From positions 1 to 20,395 of the forward strand of contig JAZGDL010000262.1 in assembly GCA_036477795.1 (NCBI GenBank): a stretch of DNA of 20,395 bases, read 5' to 3'. Positions 7,202-15,694 of the stretch are shown piece by piece (the stretch's first letter is position 1; each line of letters opens with the position of its first letter). This DNA comes from JAZGDL01 sp036477795 (lineage in GTDB: Bacteria; Planctomycetota; Phycisphaerae; UBA1845). The notes beneath the pieces are model-generated. The model had not been told where the DNA came from and did not search any database. It saw nothing but the letters and a program-made list of their open reading frames with translations. Made by a program: the position numbers and the translations under genes.

Positions 7202-7274
7202 TTTGCGCTACTGGACTCGTCGAGTATAAAAGCGACGGGAAAACAGCAAATCGTGAGAGGGAGTGAGGTGAGCC

Positions 7275-7655
7275 ATGGGGTTTGTCAGCGATCCGATCAG
7301 CCCGCATGGTAGGGGGTTCGACGCGGTTGCGATGGGCCGGGGTGAGCCGGGGTTGCCGTCGGCCTTTACCTGGCGGGGGGCGCCCTACGAGATCGACAAG
7401 CGGCTGGGTGCGTGGAAGGAATCTCAACGCGAAGGGGGCCGGGCCGGCGGGGAACTCTATCTGCGACGACATTACTACAAACTTCGGATGACGGACGGTT
7501 CGGTCTGGACCGTCTACTTCGTACGTCAACCTGCAACACGCCGGGCGGCAAAGAGTCGGTGGTTTCTCTATACCATGGAGCCTGCTGAGCCCGGCAACTC
7601 GGCCCCAATTGGAACCGCGACTGTTAACGAGCGGCACCGGGAGAGTTCAACGTAG
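7275..7655 (+). CDS. Small DUF6504-like protein
   Basis: 126 residues. The ATG follows GGGAGTGAGGTGAG, a good Shine-Dalgarno. The middle reads FTWRGAPYEIDKRLGAWKES, then YLRRHYYKLRMTDGSVWTVY and SRWFLYTM. This W-x-G-x-x-Y...W...R-x-Y/F...TDG...Y...W-x-L-Y pattern matches my memory of the DUF6504 domain, a short beta-rich protein of unknown role. The first about 30 residues are low in similarity and polar, and the last 20 look unstructured. It has no signal peptide. The BtpA-family gene follows on the same strand after 123 bp, so co-transcription is possible but not clear. Confidence 0.7.
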   Translation: MGFVSDPISPHGRGFDAVAMGRGEPGLPSAFTWRGAPYEIDKRLGAWKESQREGGRAGGELYLRRHYYKLRMTDGSVWTVYFVRQPATRRAAKSRWFLYTMEPAEPGNSAPIGTATVNERHRESST

Positions 7656-7778
7656 CGCGGCGTGGGGGCTGCTCCTTGACAGTCGCGGTTCGGGTCAGCG
7701 CAGCGAGCTTTGCGGCTTTTATGTGGCTGGGGTGCCTTCCGGGCGGTCGGAGATACGTGAGACGGTAGGTGAGCGGAC

Positions 7779-8585
7779 ATGACACGAAGACTGCGTGCCC
7801 CGGGCCAAGGACGTTGTGATTTCGTGGGATGCCTGCATCTGCTGCCGCTGTGCGGGAGCCCGCATTGGTCGGGCAACCTGCAACCGGTTCTCGATCGGTG
7901 TCTAAGCGAAGCGGAGCGGTACGTCAAAGCCGGCGTCGATGGACTGATCGTTGAGAACACGCATGACACCCCGTACCAGCGTGTGGACGTCGACGCGGGC
8001 ACAATTGCCGGGATGGCGGTGGCCGCCGGCGAGGTACGCAAACGATTCGATCTGCCCATCGGCATCCAGGTGTTGGCCGCCGCCGACGTGGCTGCCATCG
8101 ACGTGGCCGTCACCTGTGATCTTGATTTCATCCGGGCTGAAGGGTTCGTGTTCGCCCATGTAGCTGACGAAGGAATCATCCAGGGTGACGCAGCCGGTAT
8201 CCTTCGCCGGCGGGCACACGTCAAAGCTGACGCCGTGGAAGTCTGGACGGATATCAAGAAGAAGCACAGCGCCCACGCGGTCACGGCGGACTTAACGTTG
8301 CGTGAAGAGGCCAAAGGCGCGGTCTACTGCGGTGCCGACGGAGTGATCATCACCGGCGGTCACACCGGCGAGCCGCCGACGTCCGAAGAAGTCCAGTCGG
8401 TGGCAGGGTTAGGGGCCCGTGTGGTCGTCGGTTCGGGCGTGGACGTACAGAACGTCGTCTCGCTGGGAAGTATCGCTGACGTGCTGATCGTAGGCTCCGC
8501 CTGCAAACAAGGCGGAGATTGGCGGGGGCCGGTTGATCCGCAGCGCGTCGCCCGCCTGGTGGAAATGTTGCACGAGGCAGGTTAG
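7779..8585 (+). CDS. BtpA/SgcQ-family TIM-barrel protein
   Basis: 268 residues, the usual length for the family. FVGCLHLLPLCGSPHWSG at the N-terminus, AGVDGLIVENTHDTPYQR, LPIGIQVLAAADVAAIDVA, DFIRAEGFVFAHVADEGII, TDIKKKHSAHAVTADLTLRE, GADGVIITGGHTGEPP and VVVGSGVDVQNVVSLGSIAD run in barrel order and match BtpA (PF03437). BtpA was named for photosystem I build-up in cyanobacteria, but most members live in non-photosynthetic bacteria and may be sugar-related enzymes like SgcQ, so the role here is uncertain. The start is set by GGTGAG 7 nt before the ATG. The gene has no repeat insertions. It converges on the RND pump gene over a 126-bp gap with no strong hairpin. Confidence 0.88.
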   Translation: MTRRLRAPGQGRCDFVGCLHLLPLCGSPHWSGNLQPVLDRCLSEAERYVKAGVDGLIVENTHDTPYQRVDVDAGTIAGMAVAAGEVRKRFDLPIGIQVLAAADVAAIDVAVTCDLDFIRAEGFVFAHVADEGIIQGDAAGILRRRAHVKADAVEVWTDIKKKHSAHAVTADLTLREEAKGAVYCGADGVIITGGHTGEPPTSEEVQSVAGLGARVVVGSGVDVQNVVSLGSIADVLIVGSACKQGGDWRGPVDPQRVARLVEMLHEAG

Positions 8586-8711
8586 TGGCGCGTCAATGTT
8601 CTAATTGCGGGTTGGAAAATGGGGTGAGGTAGCGGAGATTGCGTGTCCGGCGTCTGCCAAACGACAGAGTCCCTGCCGGCGTTAACCCGCCAATAGAACT
8701 GGGGCGGAGCA

Positions 8712-11700
8712 CTAGCCTCGGACGGGGAGGGTAGGGCGGGCTTGGGAGGCTCGCGGGCCGAAACCGAAGAAGCCGCCGATGTTCTCCACGATGTGCTGCA
8801 GATCGATGAGCATCATGTACAGCGCCGGTACGGCAATCAAGGTTACCACCGTCGCAAAAGCGAGCCCGGCTGCGATGGAAACGCCCATGGGAATCAGAAA
8901 CCGGGCCTGAAACGAGGTTTCCAGCAAGAGCGGGGCCAGTCCAAGAATAGTAGTGATGGATGTCAGCAGTATGGCACGCATGCGGGCCCGCCCGCCCTGG
9001 ATGACCGCCTCGTAGACAGTCTCACCCTCGGCCCGCCGATGGTTGATCCAGTTGACCAGAATCAGCGAGTCGTTCACCACGATCCCGGTCAGGGCCACGA
9101 AACCGATCAGCGACATAATAGTGATGGGATACCCCATAAGGTAATGACCGGCCACCGCCCCGATTATCCCGAAGGGAATGGCGGTCATTACAATCACCGG
9201 CTGCACATAGCTCTTGAACAATCCGGCCAGCACCACGTAAATCAAGAGCGCCGCCACCAGAAAATCGCGCCGCAGTGACCCGAAGGACTTGGCGAATTCA
9301 CGGCTCTGGCCGCCGAACTCCAGTTTCACCCCGGGATACTTGCGCTGGATCTCGGGAAAGGCCGCCGCCAGCTCGGCGCTGATGCGCCGGGCGTTGCCGG
9401 TGGCCTGGTCGACGTCGGCGGTCACCGTGACCGTTCGCTGCTGATCTTTCCGCCGGATGGTCGCGTATGCCCGACCCTCCTTGATGCGCGCCGCCTCGCA
9501 AAAGGGTACCAGCGTCCCGTCGCCCGCCGCTATCCACATCGATTCGATGTCGGACAACCGGGCCCGCGAACGCTCCGGATAGCGCACCATGATCTTGACG
9601 TCCTCACGGTCCCGCTGGATCTTGCGGGCCTCCAGGCCGTAGAAAGCACCGCGCACTTGTGTCGCCAGCGACTGGGTGGTCAATCCCAGGGCGCGGGCTG
9701 AGTCCAGCAGTTCGATCTGAACCTCACGACGACCCGCATCGAAATCATTGTCGATATCAAACACCCCGGCATAGCCGCTCAGCCGCGATTCAACGTCATC
9801 AGCGGCTGCCACCAGATCAGCCAGCCGCGGACCGCTGATTTCAATCTGCAGGGCTGCCCCGCCCGGGCCCCCGTGCATGGCGCTGAACCTCAGCGCGTTC
9901 ACGCCCGGAATGTCCGCGGTCTTGGCCCGCAGCTCCCGAATAATATCCTCACTGCTGCGCTGGCGCTGCTCGAGCGATTTGAGCTCAATAAGCAACTGGC
10001 CCACATGCGAGCCCCGGCCGGTCATCCTGCCTTCCATGCTGTATTGAACGCCCATAACCGTGAACAACGAATCGAGCTCCGGGCCCAGATCGTAGGCCGC
10101 CTGCTCCACCACCTTCAGCGCCCGATCGGTCCCGTCAATCGGCGTGCCCACCGGCATCTTCAGACTGGCCATCAAGGTTTCGGAATCAACCTTCTGCACA
10201 TACACGATGGGCACGCGGCCGCCGGCGATCATTCCCAACGCGACGATCAGCACTGCCACCAAGGCAGCCATGGTCACGTAGCGATTGGACACCGCCTTGC
10301 GCAGCAGCCGCTCGTACGCGCCGATCAGCAGTGTCTTAACCATATAGTTCTGCAAGGAGTGGAATCCGGCCGCCAAGGCACCCAATCGCGACCTGCTTTG
10401 GGCTGGTGCGAGAAGGGATTCTCGCACCAGCACTCCGTCCCTCCGTCCCTCCGTCCCTCCGTCCCTTCCTCTTCTAATCCGTGGGCTGGCCGCAAGGTGG
10501 CACGGCAGAATCGACAGGGACTCGAACAGTGACACGCTCAGGGCACATATCACGATCACCGGCAGAACGCCCATGAAGTCGCCGATCTGCCCTTGAATGA
10601 ACAGAAGCGGCCCGAAGGCCACGATGGTAGTGAGGATGGTGCACACCACCGGCCAGGTAACCGCCTCCGCTCCGGTGATGGCCGCCAGCCTCGGTTCCAT
10701 CCCCTCCTCCATGCGGGTGTAGATGTGCTCGCCGACGATGATGGCATCGTCCACCAGCAGACCCAGCACCACGATCAATCCGAACATGCTGATCAGATTC
10801 AGCGACAGGCTGAACAGTCGCATGACCATCAGCGTCCCCAGAATAGCCAGCAGCAGCCCGAACATCACCCAGAAAGCCACCCGCCAATTCAAGAACAGCA
10901 GCAGCGAACAGAAGACGAAGATCAGCCCCCACATCCCATTGCGCTTCAACAGATCCAGTCGCCCCTCGATGAACCGGGCCAGGTTGGTCGACGTCTTCAG
11001 CGTGCCGCGACCGTTTAGCGGCGACCCGTAGGGGAGCCCTCCCCCGAGCCCCGCCGCATAAGCCTGCTCCACCCCGTCGCGCAGGCCCAGGCGATACTTC
11101 AGAGTCGCCCACCAATCACGCTCGAGAGTCTCGCCCATCTTCCCGGCCACCAGTGCCTTGACTTTCCTGGATATATCCACCGCATCCTGGCGCGGCGTCT
11201 TGAGCACGGTGACCAACGCCGTCGGTTTTGTGTTGAACCGCCCCTTTAGATCCGCATCCTCGAAACCGTCGATCACCTCCGCGACCTGGTTCAGCCGGAT
11301 TACTTTGCCCGAAGGATCACTCCGAACGATGATGCGGCCGATCGACTCCGCTTCATCCTTCTCCCCCAACGTGCGCACCGATACGTTGGCGTCGGCTGTC
11401 TTGATCTGTCCACCGGGAAGATCCAGGTTTGCATTTGCGATGGCGTCGGCGATCTGCGGCAGCGACAGGCCGTAGCCGTTGATGTGAGCCGGCAGAACCT
11501 CCACGCTGATTTCGTCCGCCCGCACTCCCTGCAAGACCACTTCGGTGATCCCCGGAATCGCCAGAAGGTCGTCGCGCAGCCGCCGCCCGGCGTCCTTCAA
11601 CGTTTTCTCGTCCAAGTCTCCGAAGTAGGAGACGTTGATCACCGGTATGTTGGGCTCCATCTTGCGCACCTGCGTTTCTTCCGCGTCTTGGGGAAAGTCG

Positions 11701-12059
11701 CGCGTGGGAATGGTGTCGATAGCCGCCTTGATATCGGTTACCACCTGGTCGACGTCGTCAACACCGCTGCGAAGCACCGCGGTGATCACGCTGGACCCTT
11801 CACCAATGGTGGTGTTGAGCTCCTCGATCTCCTCGATATCCTTGATGGCCTCCTCGATCTTGACCGAAATCCCCTTCTCAACTTCAGCCGGCGTCGCACC
11901 GGGATAGATGGTGCGTATCCGCACCGCGTTGGGCGTCGCTTCGGGGAACATCTCTCGCACCAGCGTCAATGCCGAATACACCCCTCCCACCAGCAACGTC
12001 CAGGTCATGAGGTTGACCAGAACGGGGTTGTCAACACTGAACCGCGGTAGTGAGGTCAT
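8712..12059 (-). CDS. RND-family efflux transporter permease (AcrB/MexF type)
   Basis: 1115 residues, longer than the usual 1020-1060. It begins with a first membrane helix (NPVLVNLMTWTLLVGGVYSA), then a large periplasmic domain. The helix-4 signature GLLVDDAIIVGEHIYTRMEE carries the paired aspartates of the proton relay. The second half repeats the plan and ends with FVALTGIVVNDSLILVNWIN and two further helices. It should work as an inner-membrane trimer with the adaptor encoded just upstream and an outer-membrane channel not in view. Two inserts explain the extra length: residues about 337-350 (hairpin 11014-11044, PYGSPLNG) and about 526-555 (hairpin 10403-10430 plus an 8-bp array, RGRDGGTEGRRDG). 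The second falls in the cytoplasmic loop between the two halves. The substrate (drug, metal or lipid) cannot be assigned. Confidence 0.93.
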   Translation of the reverse strand: MTSLPRFSVDNPVLVNLMTWTLLVGGVYSALTLVREMFPEATPNAVRIRTIYPGATPAEVEKGISVKIEEAIKDIEEIEELNTTIGEGSSVITAVLRSGVDDVDQVVTDIKAAIDTIPTRDFPQDAEETQVRKMEPNIPVINVSYFGDLDEKTLKDAGRRLRDDLLAIPGITEVVLQGVRADEISVEVLPAHINGYGLSLPQIADAIANANLDLPGGQIKTADANVSVRTLGEKDEAESIGRIIVRSDPSGKVIRLNQVAEVIDGFEDADLKGRFNTKPTALVTVLKTPRQDAVDISRKVKALVAGKMGETLERDWWATLKYRLGLRDGVEQAYAAGLGGGLPYGSPLNGRGTLKTSTNLARFIEGRLDLLKRNGMWGLIFVFCSLLLFLNWRVAFWVMFGLLLAILGTLMVMRLFSLSLNLISMFGLIVVLGLLVDDAIIVGEHIYTRMEEGMEPRLAAITGAEAVTWPVVCTILTTIVAFGPLLFIQGQIGDFMGVLPVIVICALSVSLFESLSILPCHLAASPRIRRGRDGGTEGRRDGVLVRESLLAPAQSRSRLGALAAGFHSLQNYMVKTLLIGAYERLLRKAVSNRYVTMAALVAVLIVALGMIAGGRVPIVYVQKVDSETLMASLKMPVGTPIDGTDRALKVVEQAAYDLGPELDSLFTVMGVQYSMEGRMTGRGSHVGQLLIELKSLEQRQRSSEDIIRELRAKTADIPGVNALRFSAMHGGPGGAALQIEISGPRLADLVAAADDVESRLSGYAGVFDIDNDFDAGRREVQIELLDSARALGLTTQSLATQVRGAFYGLEARKIQRDREDVKIMVRYPERSRARLSDIESMWIAAGDGTLVPFCEAARIKEGRAYATIRRKDQQRTVTVTADVDQATGNARRISAELAAAFPEIQRKYPGVKLEFGGQSREFAKSFGSLRRDFLVAALLIYVVLAGLFKSYVQPVIVMTAIPFGIIGAVAGHYLMGYPITIMSLIGFVALTGIVVNDSLILVNWINHRRAEGETVYEAVIQGGRARMRAILLTSITTILGLAPLLLETSFQARFLIPMGVSIAAGLAFATVVTLIAVPALYMMLIDLQHIVENIGGFFGFGPRASQARPTLPVRG
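10403..10475. repeat. Hairpin plus TCCGTCCC array inside the RND gene
   Basis: CTGGTGCGAGAA-GGGA-TTCTCGCACCAG is a 28-bp hairpin with perfect 12-bp arms (10403-10430). Then come four or five TCCGTCCC units (10435-10470). Together they encode about 30 extra residues in the central cytoplasmic loop of the pump. Confidence 0.85.
11014..11044. repeat. Hairpin repeat, TTTAGCGGCGACCCG family, inside the RND gene
   Basis: TTTAGCGGCGACCCG-TA-GGGGAGCCCTCCCC. The pump gene reads it in reverse as GGLPYGSPLNG, in a periplasmic segment before the second membrane helix. Confidence 0.8.
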
Positions 12060-12060
12060 A

Positions 12061-12172
12061 AGTCACCATGAATGTCGAATGTCGAGTAGCGAATGTCGAA
12101 TGTGGACTTCAGATCGGTGACTTCGCTATTCGCCATTCCCCATTGGCTATTCCCCATTCGCTATTCGTTGCA
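12061..12172. repeat. Inverted 7-bp array pair with a conserved 25-bp core, between the efflux genes
   Basis: GAATGTC units (12068-12100), then a 25-bp core (12102-12126, starts GTGGACTTCAGATC), then inverted ATTCGCC/ATTCCCC units (12127-12172). The core matches 19310-19334 at 22 of 25 positions. It fills the gap between the adaptor and pump genes, and the adaptor's stop is inside it. Confidence 0.8.
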
Positions 12173-13397
12173 CACGCACCCGCGTCCCGTTGTGGAGCAC
12201 GTCAAGGTTGGAGACGATCAGACTATCGCCCGCCTGCAGCTCACCGGTGACTATCGCCTGCTCCTCGATGTACCGCTCCACTCGGACCTTCCGGGCATGG
12301 GCTGTTTCGTCGTTGACCACGAACACCTGATCATCAACGATGGCTCCGCGGGGAACCGCCAGCACCTGCCGCATCATGGGGCCCTCGACCCGGGCGGTGA
12401 CAAAGTAGCCGGGCACCAGCGGCGTGGGCTGCCGGTCGTTGTCCACCTCCACGTACGCCGTAAAGGTCCGGCTGCGGGGGTCGGCCGCCGGCCCGATGCG
12501 GGCCGCCTTACCGGTCCAGTGCACACCCGGCATACTGTCCGCTTCGAGAAGGCAACGAGTCCCTAGTGCCACCCGAGGCCGAACCGAAGAGGGCAGCTCA
12601 ATGGGAACCTCGATCAAGCGCGTGGACATCAGACGCAGAATCTCACCGCCCGGCAGCACGTGATCACCCACGTGCACGGCCACACGCTCCACCTGACCCG
12701 CAAAGGGCGCCGTAATCCGGCAGCGCTCGACGTCCAGGCGAGCCAGTTCCGCGTCCGCCAGCCGCGCTGCTCGGGCAGCCTCCAGGGCCGCCCGCCGCGG
12801 CCGAATCAACTCCAACTGATTCTTCAAACCTTGAAGCCGGCTGCGCGATTGTTGGTAGGCCAGGCGGGCGAAGTCATATTCCTTCTTGGAGGCCAGCTCC
12901 TTCTCAAACAGACCGCCCAACCGCTGCATCTCGTCGCGGTTGACCTCCAGTTCCTGCTGGGCGATCGACGCCAGCCGCTGGATGTTGGCCTGCTCGACAT
13001 CCAACTGGTCGACCTTGGCGGCAAGCTCCGCCGCCACCGCCTGGGCTCGGGCAAGCTGCTGCTGGTACCGGCGGTCATCAATACGCACCAGCAACTCGCC
13101 GGCCTCGACCGCCACGCCGTCGTTCAGACCGGGCGCCACCTTCACGACCACACCGCTCAATTCGGCGGCCAGCACCACATCGCGGTCAGCCCGGGCGCTG
13201 CCGTAACCCACGAAGTGCTCGCGAATGTCCTGTGGATTCACAACGACCACGCGCACCAGCGGAGGGGGCGCCTGCGTTCCGGTCCGCTCAGCGACGGGCT
13301 TGGTGGCACGCAGCCAGTCGGCCACTGCAATGCCGCCGGCCACCAACAGGGCCATCAGGAAAATCGACAGCAGAAACTTTCGAAAACCTTGCGCCAT
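12147..13397 (-). CDS. RND efflux periplasmic adaptor (membrane fusion protein)
   Basis: 416 residues from the ATG at 13397; a GTG at 13406 would add three. Residues about 5-30 are a single membrane anchor (FRKFLLSIFLMALLVAGGIA). A lipoyl/barrel-sandwich half follows (LAAELSGVVVKVAPGLNDGV), then a long helical hairpin (residues about 110-205, RYQQQLARAQAVAAELAAKV and onwards). The second lipoyl half (RCRITAPFAGQVERVAVHVG), a beta-barrel and a membrane-proximal domain complete the HlyD/AcrA plan. It lies upstream of the pump in the same direction, with an 87-bp gap made of repeats, so the two form an operon. Its last residues (RIANGE) and TAG stop come from the repeat array, so the original C-terminus may have been trimmed or moved. 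Confidence 0.92.
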   Translation of the reverse strand: MAQGFRKFLLSIFLMALLVAGGIAVADWLRATKPVAERTGTQAPPPLVRVVVVNPQDIREHFVGYGSARADRDVVLAAELSGVVVKVAPGLNDGVAVEAGELLVRIDDRRYQQQLARAQAVAAELAAKVDQLDVEQANIQRLASIAQQELEVNRDEMQRLGGLFEKELASKKEYDFARLAYQQSRSRLQGLKNQLELIRPRRAALEAARAARLADAELARLDVERCRITAPFAGQVERVAVHVGDHVLPGGEILRLMSTRLIEVPIELPSSVRPRVALGTRCLLEADSMPGVHWTGKAARIGPAADPRSRTFTAYVEVDNDRQPTPLVPGYFVTARVEGPMMRQVLAVPRGAIVDDQVFVVNDETAHARKVRVERYIEEQAIVTGELQAGDSLIVSNLDVLHNGTRVRVQRIANGE

Positions 13398-13473
13398 CAA
13401 AGTCACTCAATCAACATCGGTATTAGGCTACAAGCCGGCCGTCGTTATTACAACCGTCAGAGTCGAGAGGAAA

Positions 13474-13498
13474 CCTCGCGCCGGCGCTTGGGGCTCGG
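13474..13498. repeat. Repeat, CGAGCCCC-AGCGCC-GGCGCGGGG family
   Basis: The reverse complement of this 25-bp stretch matches 18186-18209 and 18814-18837 with a few changes. The copies in the GGDEF-like gene are read in frame. Confidence 0.65.
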
Positions 13499-13584
13499 AA
13501 GTGTACCCGGGGGCTTCGAAAGAGGTGATCGTCCCATAGTGCGGGGCGCGAGAAGCTGTTCAGACAGCAAACAGCGTTAGGAAA

Positions 13585-13607
13585 CCCCCGGATTCGAATC
13601 CGTGGGC
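13585..13607. repeat. Hairpin repeat, CCCACGGATT family, intergenic
   Basis: CCCCCGGATTC and GAATCCGTGGG meet at a perfect CGGATTCGAATCCG centre. It is a member of the family seen at 144 and 4612. Confidence 0.6.
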
Positions 13608-13721
13608 TTAGAAGTCCGATTCGGCCCCGGAACTTGTGCGTGACTTAGGACCGAGAACGGGCACAGATGAACAGGGGAATTAAGGGGTGGCCCGTTGAGA
13701 ACGATAGAAGGGTGGGACGTG

Positions 13722-13765
13722 TGATTGCGGATTGCGGATTGCGGATTGTGGATTGTGGATTGCTC
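13722..13765. repeat. ATTGCGG / ATTGTGG heptamer array at the kinase 5' end
   Basis: Six units of 7 bp. The kinase frame opens inside the array (RIADCGLWIA), so the first residues may be repeat-derived. Confidence 0.8.
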
Positions 13766-15654
13766 CGCGCGTGCGCTTGAATTGGACACATATTAAAACC
13801 CGTTTACCCTTCGCTCGCGCTCGGGGCTCGGAGCGAGCTGGGGAGGTGCCGCGATGGATCGGTCTGTCGTTGGGGGGCATTCTTCTGTTCGGTTTGATCG
13901 CTGTGTCATATAGCACCGCGAACGACACGCGATCGCAGTTGGCGGACGCCATGCACCGAGGGGAGGAAAGGGACGAAGGGACGAAGGGACGAAGGGACGA
14001 AGGGGAATCGTCAATCGCCAATCGTCAATCGTCAATTCCATTGGCTTGGGGGCCGGCGCTTATGCTCAGGCCTCGTGTAGGGACGGTCTTCGTCATTCTG
14101 ACCGCGGTGGGGCTGTACGTCCTGGTTTGTCGGCTGATACGTCGTCATTACCGGAGCATGGCCCGGATTTCAGACAGCCTTATGCGGGGCAACTGGACTC
14201 CGCCACCCACAAAGGGTGGCGCTTCAGGCGGCCAAGAGGCCCGTGGCACCGTGATTGAGCAGGACCTGCAGTCGCTACGTGTTGCAGACGCCGGGGGCGA
14301 GTTGACAAAGCAGTGGAATGCTCTGATCGATCTGGTGGACGAACTGTCGGTGGAGGCCAGCCGGGCGACGGCCTCGACGGAGTTGAAGGAGGTTCTGGAG
14401 AGGTCGCGTCGCGGGGAGTTGGCTGACGTAGTCAACGCCATACCGGACGGTTTGTTGTACGTGGTCGAAAGGGACCGGCTGGCGTTCGCCAATGCCACGG
14501 CTCGCCGCCTGATGGAGATAGAGGAGGAAGGCACGGAGGGACGGAGGGACGAAGGGACGAAGGGACGGAGGGACGAAGGGACGAAGGGGCGGAGGGACGA
14601 CAGTGACGAGTGCACGGGTGGGCAACCCTGTTTAGCGGCGACCCGACAGGGGAGCGCTTCGCCGGTACGTTTGAGCGAACTGGCGGTGGGGGAAACGGGG
14701 AAGCGGATCATCGAACAGATCAGCACGGCGCTGGGCGCCAATGGTTCGTACAACTCCATCTCCGCGGTGGTCGAGGCGGACAACGGAGCGAGCAGCTTCC
14801 GCGTTCGGACGTTTTCTTTGAGTCCGCGTCTGGGCCGGGGCGTGGCCCAAGGTTCCTGTGTGGTCATGATCACCGATATCAGCCAGCAGGTGCGGGCGGA
14901 CAAGGCCTCCGAGGAATTCGTGTCGCAGGTGACCCACGAGCTGCGAACTCCGCTGACCAACATTCGGGCGTATGCCGAGACGCTTTCCAGCGGTGTCTTT
15001 GACGATCCCAAGGTGATCACCGAGTGCTACAACGTGATCACCAAGGAGACTCGCCGTCTCTCGCGGCTGATTGAGGACATGCTGAGCGTGTCGCAACTGG
15101 AGGTTGGCACCATTCAGATCCACGTCGACGAGGTCGATTTGCGGGCCCTGCTGAGCGATTCAGTGCAGGATCTGCGAGGAATCGCGGACGACAGGCAGAT
15201 CGACATGCAGTTGTCGCTGCCCTCGAAACTGCCGGAGTTTGAGGGAGATCGTGATAAGTTGGCGGTGGTGATCAATAACCTGCTGGGCAACGCGTTGAAG
15301 TACACGCCCGAAGGTGGTTCGGTGCTGTTGGGATGCAAGGCCGGTGCGGATGAGGTGCTGATCACCGTCAAGGACACCGGCATGGGAATCGACCAGGCCG
15401 ATCATGAGCGCATCTTCGAGAAGTTCCAGCGTGGTTCGTCGGCAGAGGTTGAGCAGATCACCGGCACGGGTATCGGCCTGACCACGGCCCGAGAGATCGT
15501 GCGGCGACACGGCGGTGATATTCAGGTGATGAGCGTCAAGGGCGAAGGCGCCACATTCATCGTTTCGCTTCCGAGGAAGGGCACGGAGCTGAGGGCGACC
15601 GAGGAGTTGGACCGCGACCCGGTAGGGGAGCGCTCCCCGATGGGTCGCGGCTAA
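13732..15654 (+). CDS. Membrane sensor histidine kinase with PAS-like domain
   Basis: Up to 640 residues. The start is uncertain: the TTG at 13732 lies in a repeat array; GTG codons at 13771 and 13846 are alternatives. Two membrane helices (IGLSLGGILLFGLIAVSYS and VGTVFVILTAVGLYVLVCRL) flank a short periplasmic loop. Then comes a PAS-like domain (about 235-385, LADVVNAIPDGLLYVVERDR). HisKA has FVSQVTHELRTPLTNIRAYA with the phospho-acceptor H402. HATPase_c has the N box NLLGNALKYTPEGG, the G1 box VKDTGMGID and GTGIGLTTAREIVRRHGG. All catalytic motifs are intact. Four repeat inserts are in frame: periplasmic loop (13961-14040), after membrane helix 2 (14202-14220), within the PAS (14522-14663) and at the C-terminus (15576-15656, which supplies the stop). 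The response regulator follows after 40 bp. Confidence 0.92.
   Translation: MRIADCGLWIAPRVRLNWTHIKTRLPFARARGSERAGEVPRWIGLSLGGILLFGLIAVSYSTANDTRSQLADAMHRGEERDEGTKGRRDEGESSIANRQSSIPLAWGPALMLRPRVGTVFVILTAVGLYVLVCRLIRRHYRSMARISDSLMRGNWTPPPTKGGASGGQEARGTVIEQDLQSLRVADAGGELTKQWNALIDLVDELSVEASRATASTELKEVLERSRRGELADVVNAIPDGLLYVVERDRLAFANATARRLMEIEEEGTEGRRDEGTKGRRDEGTKGRRDDSDECTGGQPCLAATRQGSASPVRLSELAVGETGKRIIEQISTALGANGSYNSISAVVEADNGASSFRVRTFSLSPRLGRGVAQGSCVVMITDISQQVRADKASEEFVSQVTHELRTPLTNIRAYAETLSSGVFDDPKVITECYNVITKETRRLSRLIEDMLSVSQLEVGTIQIHVDEVDLRALLSDSVQDLRGIADDRQIDMQLSLPSKLPEFEGDRDKLAVVINNLLGNALKYTPEGGSVLLGCKAGADEVLITVKDTGMGIDQADHERIFEKFQRGSSAEVEQITGTGIGLTTAREIVRRHGGDIQVMSVKGEGATFIVSLPRKGTELRATEELDRDPVGERSPMGRG
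13961..14040. repeat. Composite array GGACGAAG then AATCGTC, in kinase periplasmic loop
   Basis: About four GGGACGAA units, then GGGGAATCGTC and CGTCAAT heptamers ending AATTCC. It is read as EGTKGRRDEGTKGRRDEG, then SSIANRQSSI. Runs of GGG spaced 5 nt apart also fit a G-quadruplex pattern. Confidence 0.85.
14202..14220. repeat. Hairpin GCCACCC-ACAAA-GGGTGGC inside the kinase
   Basis: 7-bp perfect arms, 5-nt loop. It is read as PPTKGGA just after the second membrane helix, where a HAMP-like linker would start. Confidence 0.5.
14522..14602. repeat. 8-bp array GGACGGAG/GGACGAAG inside the kinase PAS region
   Basis: About nine 8-bp units, read as EGTEGRRDEGTKGRRDEG. GGG runs at regular 8-bp steps. 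The array is followed by a hairpin at 14630-14659. Confidence 0.85.
14630..14659. repeat. Hairpin repeat, TTTAGCGGCGACCCG family, in kinase
   Basis: The 30 bp are identical, inverted, to 18502-18531 in the GGDEF-like gene. The kinase reads it forward as LAATRQGS. It is preceded by GGGTGGGCAACCC (14616-14628). Confidence 0.85.
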
Positions 15655-15656
15655 AC
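15581..15656. repeat. 26-bp direct repeat plus full palindrome that ends the kinase gene
   Basis: 15581-15606 matches 16549-16574 at 25 of 26 bases (core AGCTGAGGGCGACCGAGGAG). Then 15612-15650 is a near-perfect palindrome of the TTTAGCGGCGACCCG family, whose CTAAAC end gives the kinase its TAA stop. It may also work as a hairpin before the response regulator. Confidence 0.8.
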
Positions 15657-15694
15657 GAGCCGTCGGCCGCAAACGTTGGTTCGGAGTAGGTGAG

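Larger units (their letters stand above)
13398..13731. other. About 330-bp divergent region between efflux operon and signalling run
   Basis: No gene is seen. It holds a hairpin of the CGAGCCCC family (13474-13498), a CCCACGG-family palindrome (13585-13607) and the beginning of an ATTGCGG array (13722 on). Promoters for the efflux operon and for the kinase should lie here, but no clear boxes were found. Confidence 0.5.

Noticed and set aside
7568..8314. A 248-codon minus-strand open frame
   Set aside because: It is opposite the BtpA-family gene and has low-complexity Ser/Ala/Arg content with no motif; a GC-driven shadow frame.
13590..13607. tRNA T-arm (GATTCGAATC)
   Set aside because: The sequence resembles a T-loop, but no acceptor, D or anticodon stems surround it; it fits the CCCACGG palindrome family.
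13961..14040. Assembly or sequencing error as the source of the arrays
   Set aside because: Frame is kept across many separate arrays in different genes, with unit variants in each; random error would break frames. A long-read check would still settle it.
14148..15020. A 290-codon minus-strand open frame
   Set aside because: It is opposite the kinase PAS region and made long by stop-free repeat arrays (SLRPFVPSS text).
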